Assembly: GCA_946186115.1 (NCBI GenBank) | Contig: CAMHLV010000033.1 | Location: forward strand, 1 to 35,272 | Direction of reading: 5' to 3' | DNA: 35,272 nucleotides | Origin: an uncultured Prevotella sp. | Lineage (GTDB): Bacteria > Bacteroidota > Bacteroidia > Bacteroidales > Bacteroidaceae | Part shown: one piece after another, positions 7,225-15,633 of the stretch | How the letters are laid out: each line of letters opens with the position of its first letter | How positions within the stretch are numbered: position 1 is the stretch's first letter | Position numbers and translations under genes: made by a program | Notes under the pieces: model-generated | The model's database searches: none | What the model saw: the letters and a program-made list of their open reading frames with translations, nothing else | Told to the model about the DNA's origin: nothing

Positions 7225-8514
7225 ATGCTCACTGAGAAGACGATGGAGAAACTGCGGATACTTGCTGAGTCGGCGAAGTACGATGTATCGTGTTCGTCGA
7301 GCGGCACCGTACGCTCCGGGAAGAAAGGCATGGTGGGCAATACGGTCGGCGGCGTAGGCATCTGCCACTCGTTTGCTGACGACGGCCGTTGCATCTCACT
7401 GCTCAAGGTGATGCTGACGAACTACTGCATGTACGACTGTGCCTATTGCATCAACCGTAGGACGAACGACATCAAGCGCGCGACGCTCTCCGTCTCTGAG
7501 CTGGAGGAGATTACGATGGAGTTCTATCGCCGCAACTACATCGAAGGGTTATTTCTGAGCAGCGGTGTGGTGAGGAATCCTGACTACACGATGGAGCGCC
7601 TGACCGCCATTGTCCGCGACCTCCGCACCGTTCACCGCTTCAATGGCTATATCCATCTGAAGACCATCCCTGGTGCCTCGCAAGAGCTGTTGCAAGAGGC
7701 GGGACGCTATGCCGACCGCATGAGCGTCAACATCGAGATTCCCAAAGAGGAGTCGCTGAAGGCCTTAGCACCTGAGAAAGACCACCGAAGCGTGTTCCTG
7801 CCGATGAAGCAGATTCAGCAGGGGGTGCTGGAGAACAAGGAGGACAGGAAGAAGTTCCGCCATGCGCCACGCTTTGTGCCCGCAGGACAATCGACACAGA
7901 TGATTGTGGGTGCGACCAAGGAGACTGACCTCGACATTCTGCAGATGTCCAACGCCATGTATCAGCAGCCCACGATGCGGCGCGTCTATTACTCCGGCTA
8001 TGTCAGCGTGAACACCTACGACCCCCGTCTGCCTATCTTGAAGCAGCCGCCACTGGTGCGCGAGAACCGCCTTTATCAAGCCGACTGGCTGATGCGCTTC
8101 TATCACTTCAACGTCGATGAAATCGTGGACGACAAGCATGCGCACCTGGACCTTGACGTAGACCCCAAACTCGGCTGGGCGCTCAGGCACCCGGAGTTCT
8201 TCCCCGTCGATATCAACAAAGCCTCGTACGAAGAAATCCTCCGCGTGCCAGGCATCGGCGTCAAGAGTGCCGTGCTCATCGTGAACGCACGCCGTTTCAA
8301 CCGCATCACCTCCTATCATCTGAAGAAGATGGGCGTAGTGATGAAGAAGGCGAAGTATTTCATCACCTGCGGCGAGCTGACCTCTGCCTTTTCCCAGCCC
8401 ATCATCGGCGTCAACGAGCTACGCCCTGAACGTCTGCGCCCCCTGCTGCTCTCGAAGGCACAGCAGAAGCGGGCTGCCGAGGAACAACAGTTGACACTCG
8501 ACTTCAAAGACTAA
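7225..8514 (+). CDS. Putative DNA modification/repair radical SAM protein (TIGR03916 family)
   Basis: A 429-aa radical SAM enzyme. The cluster-binding motif is C68-x3-C72-x2-C75 (NYCMYDCAYC), a spacing variant common in this family, preceded by SCSSSG and VGGVGICHSF. The C-terminal portion has a helix-hairpin-helix DNA-binding unit at about 327-357 (VDINKASYEEILRVPGIGVK), which supports action on DNA. The ATG at 7225 is chosen because the frame's earlier TTG at 7189 lies within the promoter. Its partner is the divergent DUF4130 gene. The chemistry, possibly direct reversal of a base lesion, is unproven. It ends 2 bp before the convergent DUF4421 gene. Confidence 0.92.
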   Translation: MLTEKTMEKLRILAESAKYDVSCSSSGTVRSGKKGMVGNTVGGVGICHSFADDGRCISLLKVMLTNYCMYDCAYCINRRTNDIKRATLSVSELEEITMEFYRRNYIEGLFLSSGVVRNPDYTMERLTAIVRDLRTVHRFNGYIHLKTIPGASQELLQEAGRYADRMSVNIEIPKEESLKALAPEKDHRSVFLPMKQIQQGVLENKEDRKKFRHAPRFVPAGQSTQMIVGATKETDLDILQMSNAMYQQPTMRRVYYSGYVSVNTYDPRLPILKQPPLVRENRLYQADWLMRFYHFNVDEIVDDKHAHLDLDVDPKLGWALRHPEFFPVDINKASYEEILRVPGIGVKSAVLIVNARRFNRITSYHLKKMGVVMKKAKYFITCGELTSAFSQPIIGVNELRPERLRPLLLSKAQQKRAAEEQQLTLDFKD

Positions 8515-8516
8515 AC

Positions 8517-9746
8517 CTACAACCTCACGCCCAATGACAGTCGGGCATAGCCGTCAATGATCGTCACCTTGCTGGAGTCTTTCTTATAGGTAAAATTATT
8601 GGACTGTGCCTGAAGGCCGATGAAGTAATTGCTCCAGTTGTAGGCAATACCCAATCGCAAGTCAACGTTAAGCCGAAGTGCGCTGTGTTCTGTATCAGCA
8701 CCATTCTCCCAACCCTCCAAGTCCGGATAGTCTTCAAGGCCCTCGCCTTCAACGATAGCCATAGGTTTGTGCGTCTTTCCATTGCTCCACGTCTTGGTCT
8801 GGGAATTCCATTGACCATAGTCCTCGTCATCCGCTTCAGGAAGGGGCAGGCAGTAGTTGAAGTCGTATTTGTAAACTTTCACACGGTTATAGACGCTGAT
8901 GCTAGGCATGGTCATCACGTTGATGACAAAGCCACGAAACGGTACAAAGTTGTAGCCATAGCCTAAACCAATGTTGGCCTGATGCACCTTGATGCGGCCA
9001 ATATTGTTGCTCAGAAGTATGGCTATGTTATTCTTGATGTCCGAGTAGTCGAGTGACGACTGGTACCATGTAGCACCAGCCAGGAAGGAACCTGCCGAGC
9101 GGCGCTGGATGACAGACTGGTTGTAGGCAGCCGCCTGCGAGTAGCGACGCCCGTTGAATACATAATATCCGTTGACATAGGCTGAACGTATCCATACAGG
9201 AGCAACCATGTTACCCTCTTCTTCATAGGATCCTATTTCCTGCCCGTTTTGATAATTTTTAGCCGTCACTGTAACAGCAGTCGTATTGAATCGCCTCAGC
9301 TGGAAGTTGAACCCATACCTGGCGCCTGTCGAGCTGATAGAGAAATAGCGTCCCGCATTCTTGGCAAGCGACTTGGAAAAGGACAAACCCGTACCACGAT
9401 AGCCTGCCCAGATGCCGACGGAAGCCGCTACCGGCGGTTCGAAGTTCATTTTCCAATCCGTATACTCATTCACTTCGGGGATTTCATATCTGTTCTCATA
9501 GTCCACCATGACGGCATTCTCCTTGTATCGCAGGATAACCCGCCAGGGCTTTGCGGGAACTTCTATATAGCGCGGGTCAACCTTTCTGTGGGCTGCGGAG
9601 TCCAAATAGGCTTGCACCTGCCGTAGCCGCCCTAACAAGGTCGGCGTGCTCTTTTCCGGAGTTCCCCCACAAATCGTGTCCTGTTCCTGTCCGAAGGCAT
9701 TTAGGGAGAAAAGCAAGCAACAAACAATCAGTCGTCCTATCATCAT
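8517..9746 (-). CDS. DUF4421-family outer-membrane protein
   Basis: A 409-aa protein with a signal peptide (MMIGRLIVCCLLFSLNAFGQ) followed by amphipathic beta-strands ending in an aromatic-rich terminus (YARLSLGVRL), as expected for a Bacteroidota outer-membrane barrel. GYRGTGLSFSKSL near the middle is typical of DUF4421. The frame is open to 9848, but the extra residues (FSRFTLHASLF) are only the translation of the GAAGCGT repeat, and the -7 box TATCTTTGC at 9783-9775 lies downstream of it. The start is therefore ATG 9746, or ATG 9764 with almost no leader. Function unknown. It follows the sigma-factor operon on the same strand but has its own promoter. Confidence 0.82.
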   Translation of the reverse strand: MMIGRLIVCCLLFSLNAFGQEQDTICGGTPEKSTPTLLGRLRQVQAYLDSAAHRKVDPRYIEVPAKPWRVILRYKENAVMVDYENRYEIPEVNEYTDWKMNFEPPVAASVGIWAGYRGTGLSFSKSLAKNAGRYFSISSTGARYGFNFQLRRFNTTAVTVTAKNYQNGQEIGSYEEEGNMVAPVWIRSAYVNGYYVFNGRRYSQAAAYNQSVIQRRSAGSFLAGATWYQSSLDYSDIKNNIAILLSNNIGRIKVHQANIGLGYGYNFVPFRGFVINVMTMPSISVYNRVKVYKYDFNYCLPLPEADDEDYGQWNSQTKTWSNGKTHKPMAIVEGEGLEDYPDLEGWENGADTEHSALRLNVDLRLGIAYNWSNYFIGLQAQSNNFTYKKDSSKVTIIDGYARLSLGVRL

Positions 9747-9774
9747 CGATCGCTTTGTAGTCATGTATTGAATT

Positions 9775-9783
9775 GCAAAGATA
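9775..9783 (-). promoter_or_regulatory. -7 box before the DUF4421 gene
   Basis: TATCTTTGC on the minus strand, about 29 bp upstream of the ATG at 9746. No good -33 box is seen; the GAAGCGT repeat occupies that position (9796-9816), so repeat copy number may influence promoter strength. Confidence 0.55.
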
Positions 9784-9795
9784 AGAAAAAAAAGC

Positions 9796-9859
9796 GAAGC
9801 GTGAAGCGTGAAGCGTGAAAAATTTGCTGCCAGCCTAATAATTTTCAATTATCAATTTA
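9796..9859. repeat. Two heptamer repeats between DUF4421 and the secreted-protein gene
   Basis: GAAGCGT occurs three times in tandem at 9796-9816 and is followed by GAAAAAT. At 9846-9859, CAATTAT and CAATTTA form a short second repeat related to the ATTGTCA repeat inside the methyltransferase. Both have a 7-base period. Confidence 0.75.
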
Positions 9860-10738
9860 TTTTGTACCTTTGCCGTCAAGCGGATATGGGAACGTATAAC
9901 CTTCTATGCCATTGGCTTTGTATTCACCATTGATAAACATGACGCGCCAGGGGTAGTAGGCTTTCATTGCCTCGGCCATCTCAGCGGCAAGCTTCGGATT
10001 GTCACCGGGTCTGAGCACTCTAATCTCACAATCGACCAGATGACCTGTAGCATCGACCTGTGCCCGTCTGACAGAGAAGACAATCCGCTTCTGACCGGCC
10101 AGTTCAGGATACTGCTCGATGTGCAGGGGGAACATCTCAGGAAGGTCAGAATTGCGTTTTCGAGGAAATTGCCTGGGGGGATTTGCCTCAGGGTGGTACT
10201 CATCGAAGGCGAAACCCTCAACGACATAGTTCTGATAGTCTTTCACCCCACGGACCTTCCCTTGCCCGATGCTGATCATCCGCTCGTTTTCGTAGTTTCT
10301 ACGATAGCCGTCATGCACATAGTAAATCATCTTCCCTTTTGCCACGCGGATGTCACCATCGAGCCAGGTGGCAACAATACGTTTTCCTTCAACGTATTTC
10401 TTAAAAAGGCGACGCAGGGTTTTAGACGGCAGACTTTCAGTACGGCCCAATCGATCTGAGCCATCATATATCATGTACTGGACGCTATCCAAACAGAGTT
10501 TGTCCTTCCAGATGCTCCAATATGCTGTATAGCCTGACCAATTAGCCGTCGACCAGCCGCGGTCTTTTGGCAATGCTTCTTTCAGTTCACGACTTAATAC
10601 GGAGTCCGCATAGACAGGCTTGCCCAGCAGTATCCATTGTACGCCGTCAATATAGATAACGTCACCTTCCTGCGCTGTAGCATACGTGGAGAGGCTTATG
10701 AATAGCATGGTGATACAGAAAAAACTCTTTTTATTCAT
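9857..10738 (-). CDS. Secreted protein of the sigma-factor operon, unknown function
   Basis: A 293-aa protein with a clear signal peptide (MNKKSFFCITMLFISLSTYA). It is probably periplasmic. The C-terminal ~100 residues (IVFSVRRAQVDATGHLVDCE, then AEAMKAYYPWRVMFINGEY) have the beta-turn-beta plus helix layout of a TonB C-terminal-like domain, as in the preceding gene. This similarity is by eye and moderate. Residues 25-190 match nothing I recognise. The ATG at 10738 is 30 bp after the TonB_C protein's stop, so it is probably the third gene of the ECF operon and a partner or target of that pathway. Confidence 0.75.
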   Translation of the reverse strand: MNKKSFFCITMLFISLSTYATAQEGDVIYIDGVQWILLGKPVYADSVLSRELKEALPKDRGWSTANWSGYTAYWSIWKDKLCLDSVQYMIYDGSDRLGRTESLPSKTLRRLFKKYVEGKRIVATWLDGDIRVAKGKMIYYVHDGYRRNYENERMISIGQGKVRGVKDYQNYVVEGFAFDEYHPEANPPRQFPRKRNSDLPEMFPLHIEQYPELAGQKRIVFSVRRAQVDATGHLVDCEIRVLRPGDNPKLAAEMAEAMKAYYPWRVMFINGEYKANGIEGYTFPYPLDGKGTK

Positions 10739-10768
10739 GATTCTATTGTTTAATGGTTTCGTAAATGG

Positions 10769-11587
10769 TTAGGGAAACAGAATGGGCATCGAATATCTCA
10801 CGTTGCATGACTTGCCGTTCATCTTGCCGGGCATCCATCTTGGCATCAGACCAATCATGCGCATACTCTCTTCACTCAGTTGGGTGGCAATCTGCTCCTT
10901 CACCTGTTGCTGCATCTCTTCGCTCTCTTGGCTCAGGCGCTGGTCGTCGTAACTCATTCGCATGAGCTTTACCACTTTGATGTCAGAGATGTAGCCAAGG
11001 CTGTCTACCAGGAAGGTCGTGATGACCCTACCCTTTGCACCATATTCCAGAGCCAGGCCGTCATAGCGCTTGTTGGTCTTGAGGAACTCCTGCAAAGCAC
11101 GATAGCCTCCGGGATAGCTGGGCGCCTGTTCGACGCTGCTGAAGACCTTGACGGACTCCTCAGTTGTCTGATGGGCGCCGGATGTCTCTTCTTTCTTAGT
11201 GTCCGAAGGCGTTGTCATCGCCAGCTGACCGGCACCTGAATGTTGCCCGGTCTTTAGCGTTTGCTTAGTCTTTGGAGTTTCCTTCGTAGCATCCTTTGTG
11301 GCAAGTGTGTCTTCTGGCAGAGGTGTTGCCGCATCTGCTTCGGGAATACTTGACGCGACAGCCTTTTCCGCTACAGCCACCATCGTGTCTGCCTGTTCGT
11401 CAGCGCCTTTGCCAAAAAGGAAGATACCAGCTATCAGTGCGATGGAGGCTGCGATGGATAGTCCCCACAGCACAACACGCTTGTGCGACGGGGTTTCTTC
11501 CTTTCCGATGACCTCGCGCTCAAACTTGGCCCACTCCGCATCCACGTCGGGCATGCCTATTTTCTTGTCAATATCTTCCGTCTTCAT
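10769..11587 (-). CDS. Membrane protein with TonB C-terminal domain, in anti-sigma position
   Basis: 272 aa: a cytoplasmic N-terminus (residues ~1-45), one membrane helix (VVLWGLSIAASIALIAGIFL, ~46-65), a Thr/Lys/Glu-rich periplasmic linker (to ~150), and a TonB_C-like domain beginning VEQAPSYPGGYRALQEFLK and ending near PRWMPGKMNGK. The ATG at 11587 lies one base after the sigma factor's stop (TAAGATG), so the two are translationally coupled. The short N-terminus plus membrane helix immediately after an ECF sigma gene is the usual anti-sigma arrangement; the TonB_C output in the periplasm suggests it senses or contacts an envelope partner. No zinc-binding anti-sigma motif is visible, so the anti-sigma role is inference. 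The open frame upstream of 11587 overlaps the sigma gene and is not used. Confidence 0.82.
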   Translation of the reverse strand: MKTEDIDKKIGMPDVDAEWAKFEREVIGKEETPSHKRVVLWGLSIAASIALIAGIFLFGKGADEQADTMVAVAEKAVASSIPEADAATPLPEDTLATKDATKETPKTKQTLKTGQHSGAGQLAMTTPSDTKKEETSGAHQTTEESVKVFSSVEQAPSYPGGYRALQEFLKTNKRYDGLALEYGAKGRVITTFLVDSLGYISDIKVVKLMRMSYDDQRLSQESEEMQQQVKEQIATQLSEESMRMIGLMPRWMPGKMNGKSCNVRYSMPILFP

Positions 11588-11588
11588 C

Positions 11589-12080
11589 TTACTTTGCATT
11601 TTTAAAGGTTTCACGAATCTTTGCCAACGACCGCGTGATGTGTTTGTTAACTGCCGCCGTACTGATACCGAGTACCGTAGCCGTCTCCGCATAAGTCATT
11701 TCCTCGTCATAGTGCAGCTGCAACACGCGCTTGTCCTGCTCCGTCAGGTTGTCATCGATAATTTGCTGCAGTTCGTGCAGCAGCTCCTCGCGTTCTTCAT
11801 CCCGACATGCTACCTCATCTCGCTGCAACGCTTCCTCCATCTGGCGCCTGAGTTGCCGCTGTCGAAGGATATGCAGGCACTGGTTGCGTGTAGCTGCCAG
11901 CAGATAGCCCCTGAGCTGAGAATCGCTCACTTTTGGCTTGCCTTTCCACATCTGGGTGAACACCTGATTCACGGCATCCTTCGCATCGTCTGCATTCTCT
12001 ACCATCGAGAATGCCATGCGATACATCAGCGGATAGTTGTCCTTGAACAGGCGTTCAAACCATTGTTTACTATAGTCCAT
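11589..12080 (-). CDS. ECF-type RNA polymerase sigma factor
   Basis: A 163-aa sigma-70 family protein. Region 2 spans about residues 5-70 (LFKDNYPLMYRMAFSMVENA, then DAVNQVFTQMWK). Region 4 spans about 105-160 (LTEQDKRVLQLHYDEEMTYA, then TVLGISTAAVNKHITRSL) and is the helix-turn-helix that reads the -33 element. The start is ATG 12080 (MDYSKQW); the upstream TTG at 12104 is less likely. It is first in an operon with the TonB_C membrane protein and a secreted protein, typical of Bacteroidota envelope-responsive ECF systems. The 92-bp leader follows a -7 box at 12187-12179. Confidence 0.92.
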   Translation of the reverse strand: MDYSKQWFERLFKDNYPLMYRMAFSMVENADDAKDAVNQVFTQMWKGKPKVSDSQLRGYLLAATRNQCLHILRQRQLRRQMEEALQRDEVACRDEEREELLHELQQIIDDNLTEQDKRVLQLHYDEEMTYAETATVLGISTAAVNKHITRSLAKIRETFKNAK

Positions 12081-12178
12081 ACTTCTTGTTTGTCTCTGAT
12101 TCAACTATAAGACCCTCGTAAGGCAAAACCAAATACCCCTATATGCAAAAAAATTCATAATTGTTTATTGTTCTGGTG

Positions 12179-12187
12179 GCAAAGGTA
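12179..12187 (-). promoter_or_regulatory. -7 box of the ECF sigma operon
   Basis: TACCTTTGC on the minus strand with an A/T-rich upstream region; no strict TTTG -33 at the expected spacing. The remaining sequence between 12081 and 12270 shows no other feature apart from T-rich runs. Confidence 0.6.
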
Positions 12188-12270
12188 CAAATAAACAAAT
12201 AAAAAAACTCTGTTTTAGCGAAAAAAAGTAAGCTCACAGAGGGACAGACCGGACAGACCCCCTGTGAGCT

Positions 12271-14772
12271 TTAGAATTTATAGCCAAGGGAGACCATGAA
12301 CCAACGGCCACGTTGGGGAATAAGACCTGTTGATACACCGCTTTGGTAGTACTGTTTGTTGAAGATGTTTTTGACGTCAATGTCCAAGGTCAGGTTATGC
12401 CACTGATAGGTGGCTCCCAGGTCGAAGAGTACGCGGGGGGCGATTTCCTTGTAGACGGAGGTTTCGCTTTCAGCCTGATGCATGATATTGGTGAAGTTTT
12501 CAATCTGCTCCTTGATTTCAGGATCAGGGTTGTATTCATATTCAGCTGTCATCTCTTTCACCATCTTATTCATTGACCGATAAAAGCCGTAATTGTGGAT
12601 GTCGATATAGAAGACGTGCTGGCGGCTCTTGAAATCGATTTGGCTGCGCAGCTTGAAATGCCTGTTGAGTTGCCAGGCCAGGACACTATTGACAGCCAGA
12701 CCGGGGGTGCTGAGTGAGTAGCCGAAGTTCTGGTCGAAGAGTTCAGCACGGCTGACGCTTTGCCATGTGGCATTGGCATGGGCAGAGAAACGGCGGTGCT
12801 CGTAGTTGGCGGCGAGCTCGACGCCATAGGTATCGTAGTTACCGGTATTATAGTGTTCGGCGACGTATTGATAGATAATGTTACGAGCGCGGTTGTAGAA
12901 TCCGTTGACCTCGAAGTTTAATCCCGGCAGCCATTTATTGGCACCAAAGGTGAGCTGGAAGGAATGGAGGCTCTCGGGTTGCAGGAGTTCATAGTCGCTG
13001 TCGTCAAGGTCCATAATAGATGCCACGATAAAGTTTGTCTTACGATAGATGTAGGGCGCGTCGATGAACGACTTGGAATAGCTGAGCTTTAGATTCCACT
13101 TGGGTTGCAGGTAGATGAGAGCAAGTCGGGGTGAGGACTCTCGTATCTTGGTGTCGTCGTAACGGTTCTTATAGTCGAAGCGAAGACCAGCATTGATGAT
13201 GAACGAGTTTAGTTGCTGCTTGAACTGGAAAAAACCGTTCATGTTGCTCTCGTGCCCCTTGCCTAACGAAACGACGAAATCGTCAATAGCTGCTAACTGG
13301 GTGAAGTCATAGCCATAGACATACTGCATATCGTCAAACTGGAAATAACTGTATTCGACACCAAAGGTGAGCTGCCCGCGATAGTTGTCGTTTTTGATGT
13401 AGGTCCAGTCGCCAAGCACCTTGCCGCTGATGGTGTGCTCCTGACCGTTGATATAGCGCGAGATGCCAGGATAGCCATCCATGCGTTTCTTGATGTCATT
13501 AGGTACGGGCAGGACATCAAGCATGACAGACGTGTTTGGATCGTTGAGCACCTGATAGTGCGTCAGGTCGCTGTTGTCGTAGGCGAGAGTACCTCTCAGG
13601 AAGACGTTGCCCAACTGACGGCCGTAGCTGATGTTGGTATGGTGGGAGCGTGTGGCAAAGCTGGGACAATAGCCGTCAAAGGTACGATATTTCTCCCTGG
13701 TGTAGGGTGAGAAGGTGTAAGTCATGGTGAATGGCGAGATGACTTGTGAGAACGTCGCGTTGTAGAAGAATTGTAGGTTCCCGTACTTCATCTGAATACC
13801 TGTATCATAGGACGGCTTAGGACCTATGCCGCCAACGGTGATATTGCCATCAGTCATCTTCATACCAGTATCTTCCATGGGTATATAGACGGATTCCCCC
13901 TTGGACTTGTAAAGGTGTCCCCAGATGAGGATGTCGATGTCGAAGTAGCGCTTGCCAAACACTATGCCGCCCTGAAGTTGTCCGTAGTTGCCAATACCTG
14001 CACGGGCTTCAATACCATCGATGTCTGCGCCCTGCTTGGTTATGACGTTGACTACAGCAGTGAGTGCCACGCCACCATAGAGTGAAGATGCCGGACCACG
14101 AAGCACCTCTATCTGATGTACCTTGTCAAGAGCGATGCTGAAGTCAGGGGCCGCAATGTTGGTGGCAAAGCTGTTCAGGCGGTGTCCGTTGAGCATGATG
14201 AGGATCTTCTCCTGGCTGTTGCTGTAGATGCCGCGCATGCCTATGTTGATGTCGTCGTTACAGTCGACGATATTCATTCCCGGCACATAGGCTGCCAGCA
14301 CCTCCTGCAGGTTGCGCGCTCCGCTGTTGTGTATCATTTCCTCGGTGATGAGGGTCGTCGGCACGGGCACCTCGTTGAGGCTCTCTGCCTGGCTTGATGC
14401 CGTGGTGATGGTGGCCAGCTGTCCCGACTTGATGCGTTCCACCATGTCGATGAAGCGCTGTGGGTCGTTGATGGTGGTGCTATAGTATGGGTTTTCCTCC
14501 AATAGCATTCTTGTGTACTCTTCGGCCTTGTCGTTCTCGTCAAGTCCCAGGCTGCATAGTGCCATCAGTCGGTAGGCACTTAGCAGCAGCGTGGAGGGAA
14601 AGGCTTGCAGCTTGTCGCTCAGCATCTGCCGTGCTTCCTCCAGGCGTCCTATGTTGTACTCCTGCTCGGCATTGTCGTAGATGTTGCGCAGCTGGTCTTC
14701 AGCTTTCTGTGCATGAAGTGCCAGTGTGCAGCAGCCTATGATATATATAATAAGGTATAAGCGTTTCATCAT
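12271..14772 (-). CDS. TonB-dependent outer-membrane receptor with N-terminal helical (TPR-like) domain
   Basis: An 833-aa receptor with a signal peptide (YLIIYIIGCCTLALHAQ). Residues ~22-115 are helical and TPR-like (YDNAEQEYNIGRLEEARQML, AYRLMALCSLGLDENDKAEE) instead of the usual carboxypeptidase-like or STN domain. The plug (VPVPTTLITEEMIHNSG, IGMRGIYSNS, EVLRGPASSLYGG) lies at ~130-250, and a beta-barrel runs to a terminal Phe (GRWFMVSLGYKF). Its ATG overlaps the stop of the histidine-kinase gene (ATGA), so it is the last gene of the signalling operon. No SusD partner is present. The substrate is unknown; being transcribed with a phosphorelay suggests a signal-transducing or regulated-uptake role. 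Confidence 0.92.
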   Translation of the reverse strand: MMKRLYLIIYIIGCCTLALHAQKAEDQLRNIYDNAEQEYNIGRLEEARQMLSDKLQAFPSTLLLSAYRLMALCSLGLDENDKAEEYTRMLLEENPYYSTTINDPQRFIDMVERIKSGQLATITTASSQAESLNEVPVPTTLITEEMIHNSGARNLQEVLAAYVPGMNIVDCNDDINIGMRGIYSNSQEKILIMLNGHRLNSFATNIAAPDFSIALDKVHQIEVLRGPASSLYGGVALTAVVNVITKQGADIDGIEARAGIGNYGQLQGGIVFGKRYFDIDILIWGHLYKSKGESVYIPMEDTGMKMTDGNITVGGIGPKPSYDTGIQMKYGNLQFFYNATFSQVISPFTMTYTFSPYTREKYRTFDGYCPSFATRSHHTNISYGRQLGNVFLRGTLAYDNSDLTHYQVLNDPNTSVMLDVLPVPNDIKKRMDGYPGISRYINGQEHTISGKVLGDWTYIKNDNYRGQLTFGVEYSYFQFDDMQYVYGYDFTQLAAIDDFVVSLGKGHESNMNGFFQFKQQLNSFIINAGLRFDYKNRYDDTKIRESSPRLALIYLQPKWNLKLSYSKSFIDAPYIYRKTNFIVASIMDLDDSDYELLQPESLHSFQLTFGANKWLPGLNFEVNGFYNRARNIIYQYVAEHYNTGNYDTYGVELAANYEHRRFSAHANATWQSVSRAELFDQNFGYSLSTPGLAVNSVLAWQLNRHFKLRSQIDFKSRQHVFYIDIHNYGFYRSMNKMVKEMTAEYEYNPDPEIKEQIENFTNIMHQAESETSVYKEIAPRVLFDLGATYQWHNLTLDIDVKNIFNKQYYQSGVSTGLIPQRGRWFMVSLGYKF

Positions 14773-15596
14773 GCTTTCTTGACGGGTATGGTGATGGTGA
14801 ATGTGGTGCCTTCGCCGCAGGTGGTATCAAAGGTAAGCTGTCCGCCGTGTTTGTTGACGATGATGTCGCGCGTGATGGGCATGCCCAGTCCGGTGCCTTG
14901 TCCTGCGGGTTTGGTGGTGAAGAAGTTGTCGAAGATTTTCTTCTTCACCTGGTCGTCCATTCCCTCGCCGTTGTCGGCAATGGTGATGGTCAGCTGCTGG
15001 CTGTCGGCCTTCACACCCACGCTGATGGTGGGCTTATAGTCGGGCAGTGTGGTGTCTTGTGCTTTTTTCCACACCGTGTAGCATGCATTGTTCATGAGGT
15101 TGAGCACAGCGCGGCTCAGGTCTTGCGGTATGACCATCATCTTGGGTATTCCGTCCTGATAGTCTTCGTTGATGGTGATGTTGAAGCCTTTGTGGCTAGC
15201 CCTCATGGCGTGGAACGACAGCCGCACATACTCCTTGACAATTTGGCTCACGTCGGTAGGCAGGAACTCGTTGTCCTTGCCTCGTGACACGAGCAGTATG
15301 CCTTGTATGATGCTGATGGCGCGTTCGCCGTGTTCTGCTATCTTCGTCATGTTCTCCTTGAGGTCGGCAACGATGTCGCGTGCTTCGTCGCGGTCGTCGG
15401 CAGGTAGTCTGTCTGCATTGTCATCAATGATGTCTGTCAAGTCTTGTAACAGCTTGTCAGACAGTTTGCTGAAGTTGATGACGAAGTTCAGCGGATTTTG
15501 TATCTCATGGGCTATACCAGCACTGAGTATGCCCAGCGATGCCAATTTCTCCTGTTGTTGCAGCTGTTGCTGCAGGGTTTCCACTTGCTGTTCCAT
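14769..15596 (-). CDS. Soluble histidine kinase without sensor domain
   Basis: A 275-aa cytosolic kinase. A coiled coil (~1-18) leads into a HisKA helix with phosphoacceptor H30 in GIAHEIQNPLN. The ATP-binding domain has an N box (NLMNNACY), G1 (DNGEGM), F box (FDNFFTTK) and G2 (GTGLGM). There is no membrane segment, PAS or GAF domain. It is encoded directly after the membrane sensor whose own HisKA box lacks histidine, and the two HisKA regions are clearly related (NPLNFVINFSKLSDKLLQDL against NPLNYINNFAKLSENLVKDV). A heterodimer in which the sensor controls this kinase is a reasonable inference. The likely receiver is the REC domain of the PP2C phosphatase, first in the operon. Confidence 0.93.
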   Translation of the reverse strand: MEQQVETLQQQLQQQEKLASLGILSAGIAHEIQNPLNFVINFSKLSDKLLQDLTDIIDDNADRLPADDRDEARDIVADLKENMTKIAEHGERAISIIQGILLVSRGKDNEFLPTDVSQIVKEYVRLSFHAMRASHKGFNITINEDYQDGIPKMMVIPQDLSRAVLNLMNNACYTVWKKAQDTTLPDYKPTISVGVKADSQQLTITIADNGEGMDDQVKKKIFDNFFTTKPAGQGTGLGMPITRDIIVNKHGGQLTFDTTCGEGTTFTITIPVKKA

Positions 15597-15633
15597 ATCT
15601 TTGAACTTTATGTTGACCTGATTTTATTATCAC

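Noticed and set aside
9747..9848. N-terminal extension of the DUF4421 protein
   Set aside because: The added residues are translated heptamer repeat and lie upstream of the -7 box at 9783-9775.
9868..9880. TACCTTTGC-like promoter motif on the plus strand
   Set aside because: It is the reverse of the last codons of the secreted-protein gene, and no plus-strand gene follows.
14743..14768. TATATATAATA-type motif recurring near 14745, 22270 and 32620
   Set aside because: Two of the three are coding for hydrophobic segments and the sequence is low complexity; three occurrences in 35 kb of partly AT-rich DNA are not persuasive.
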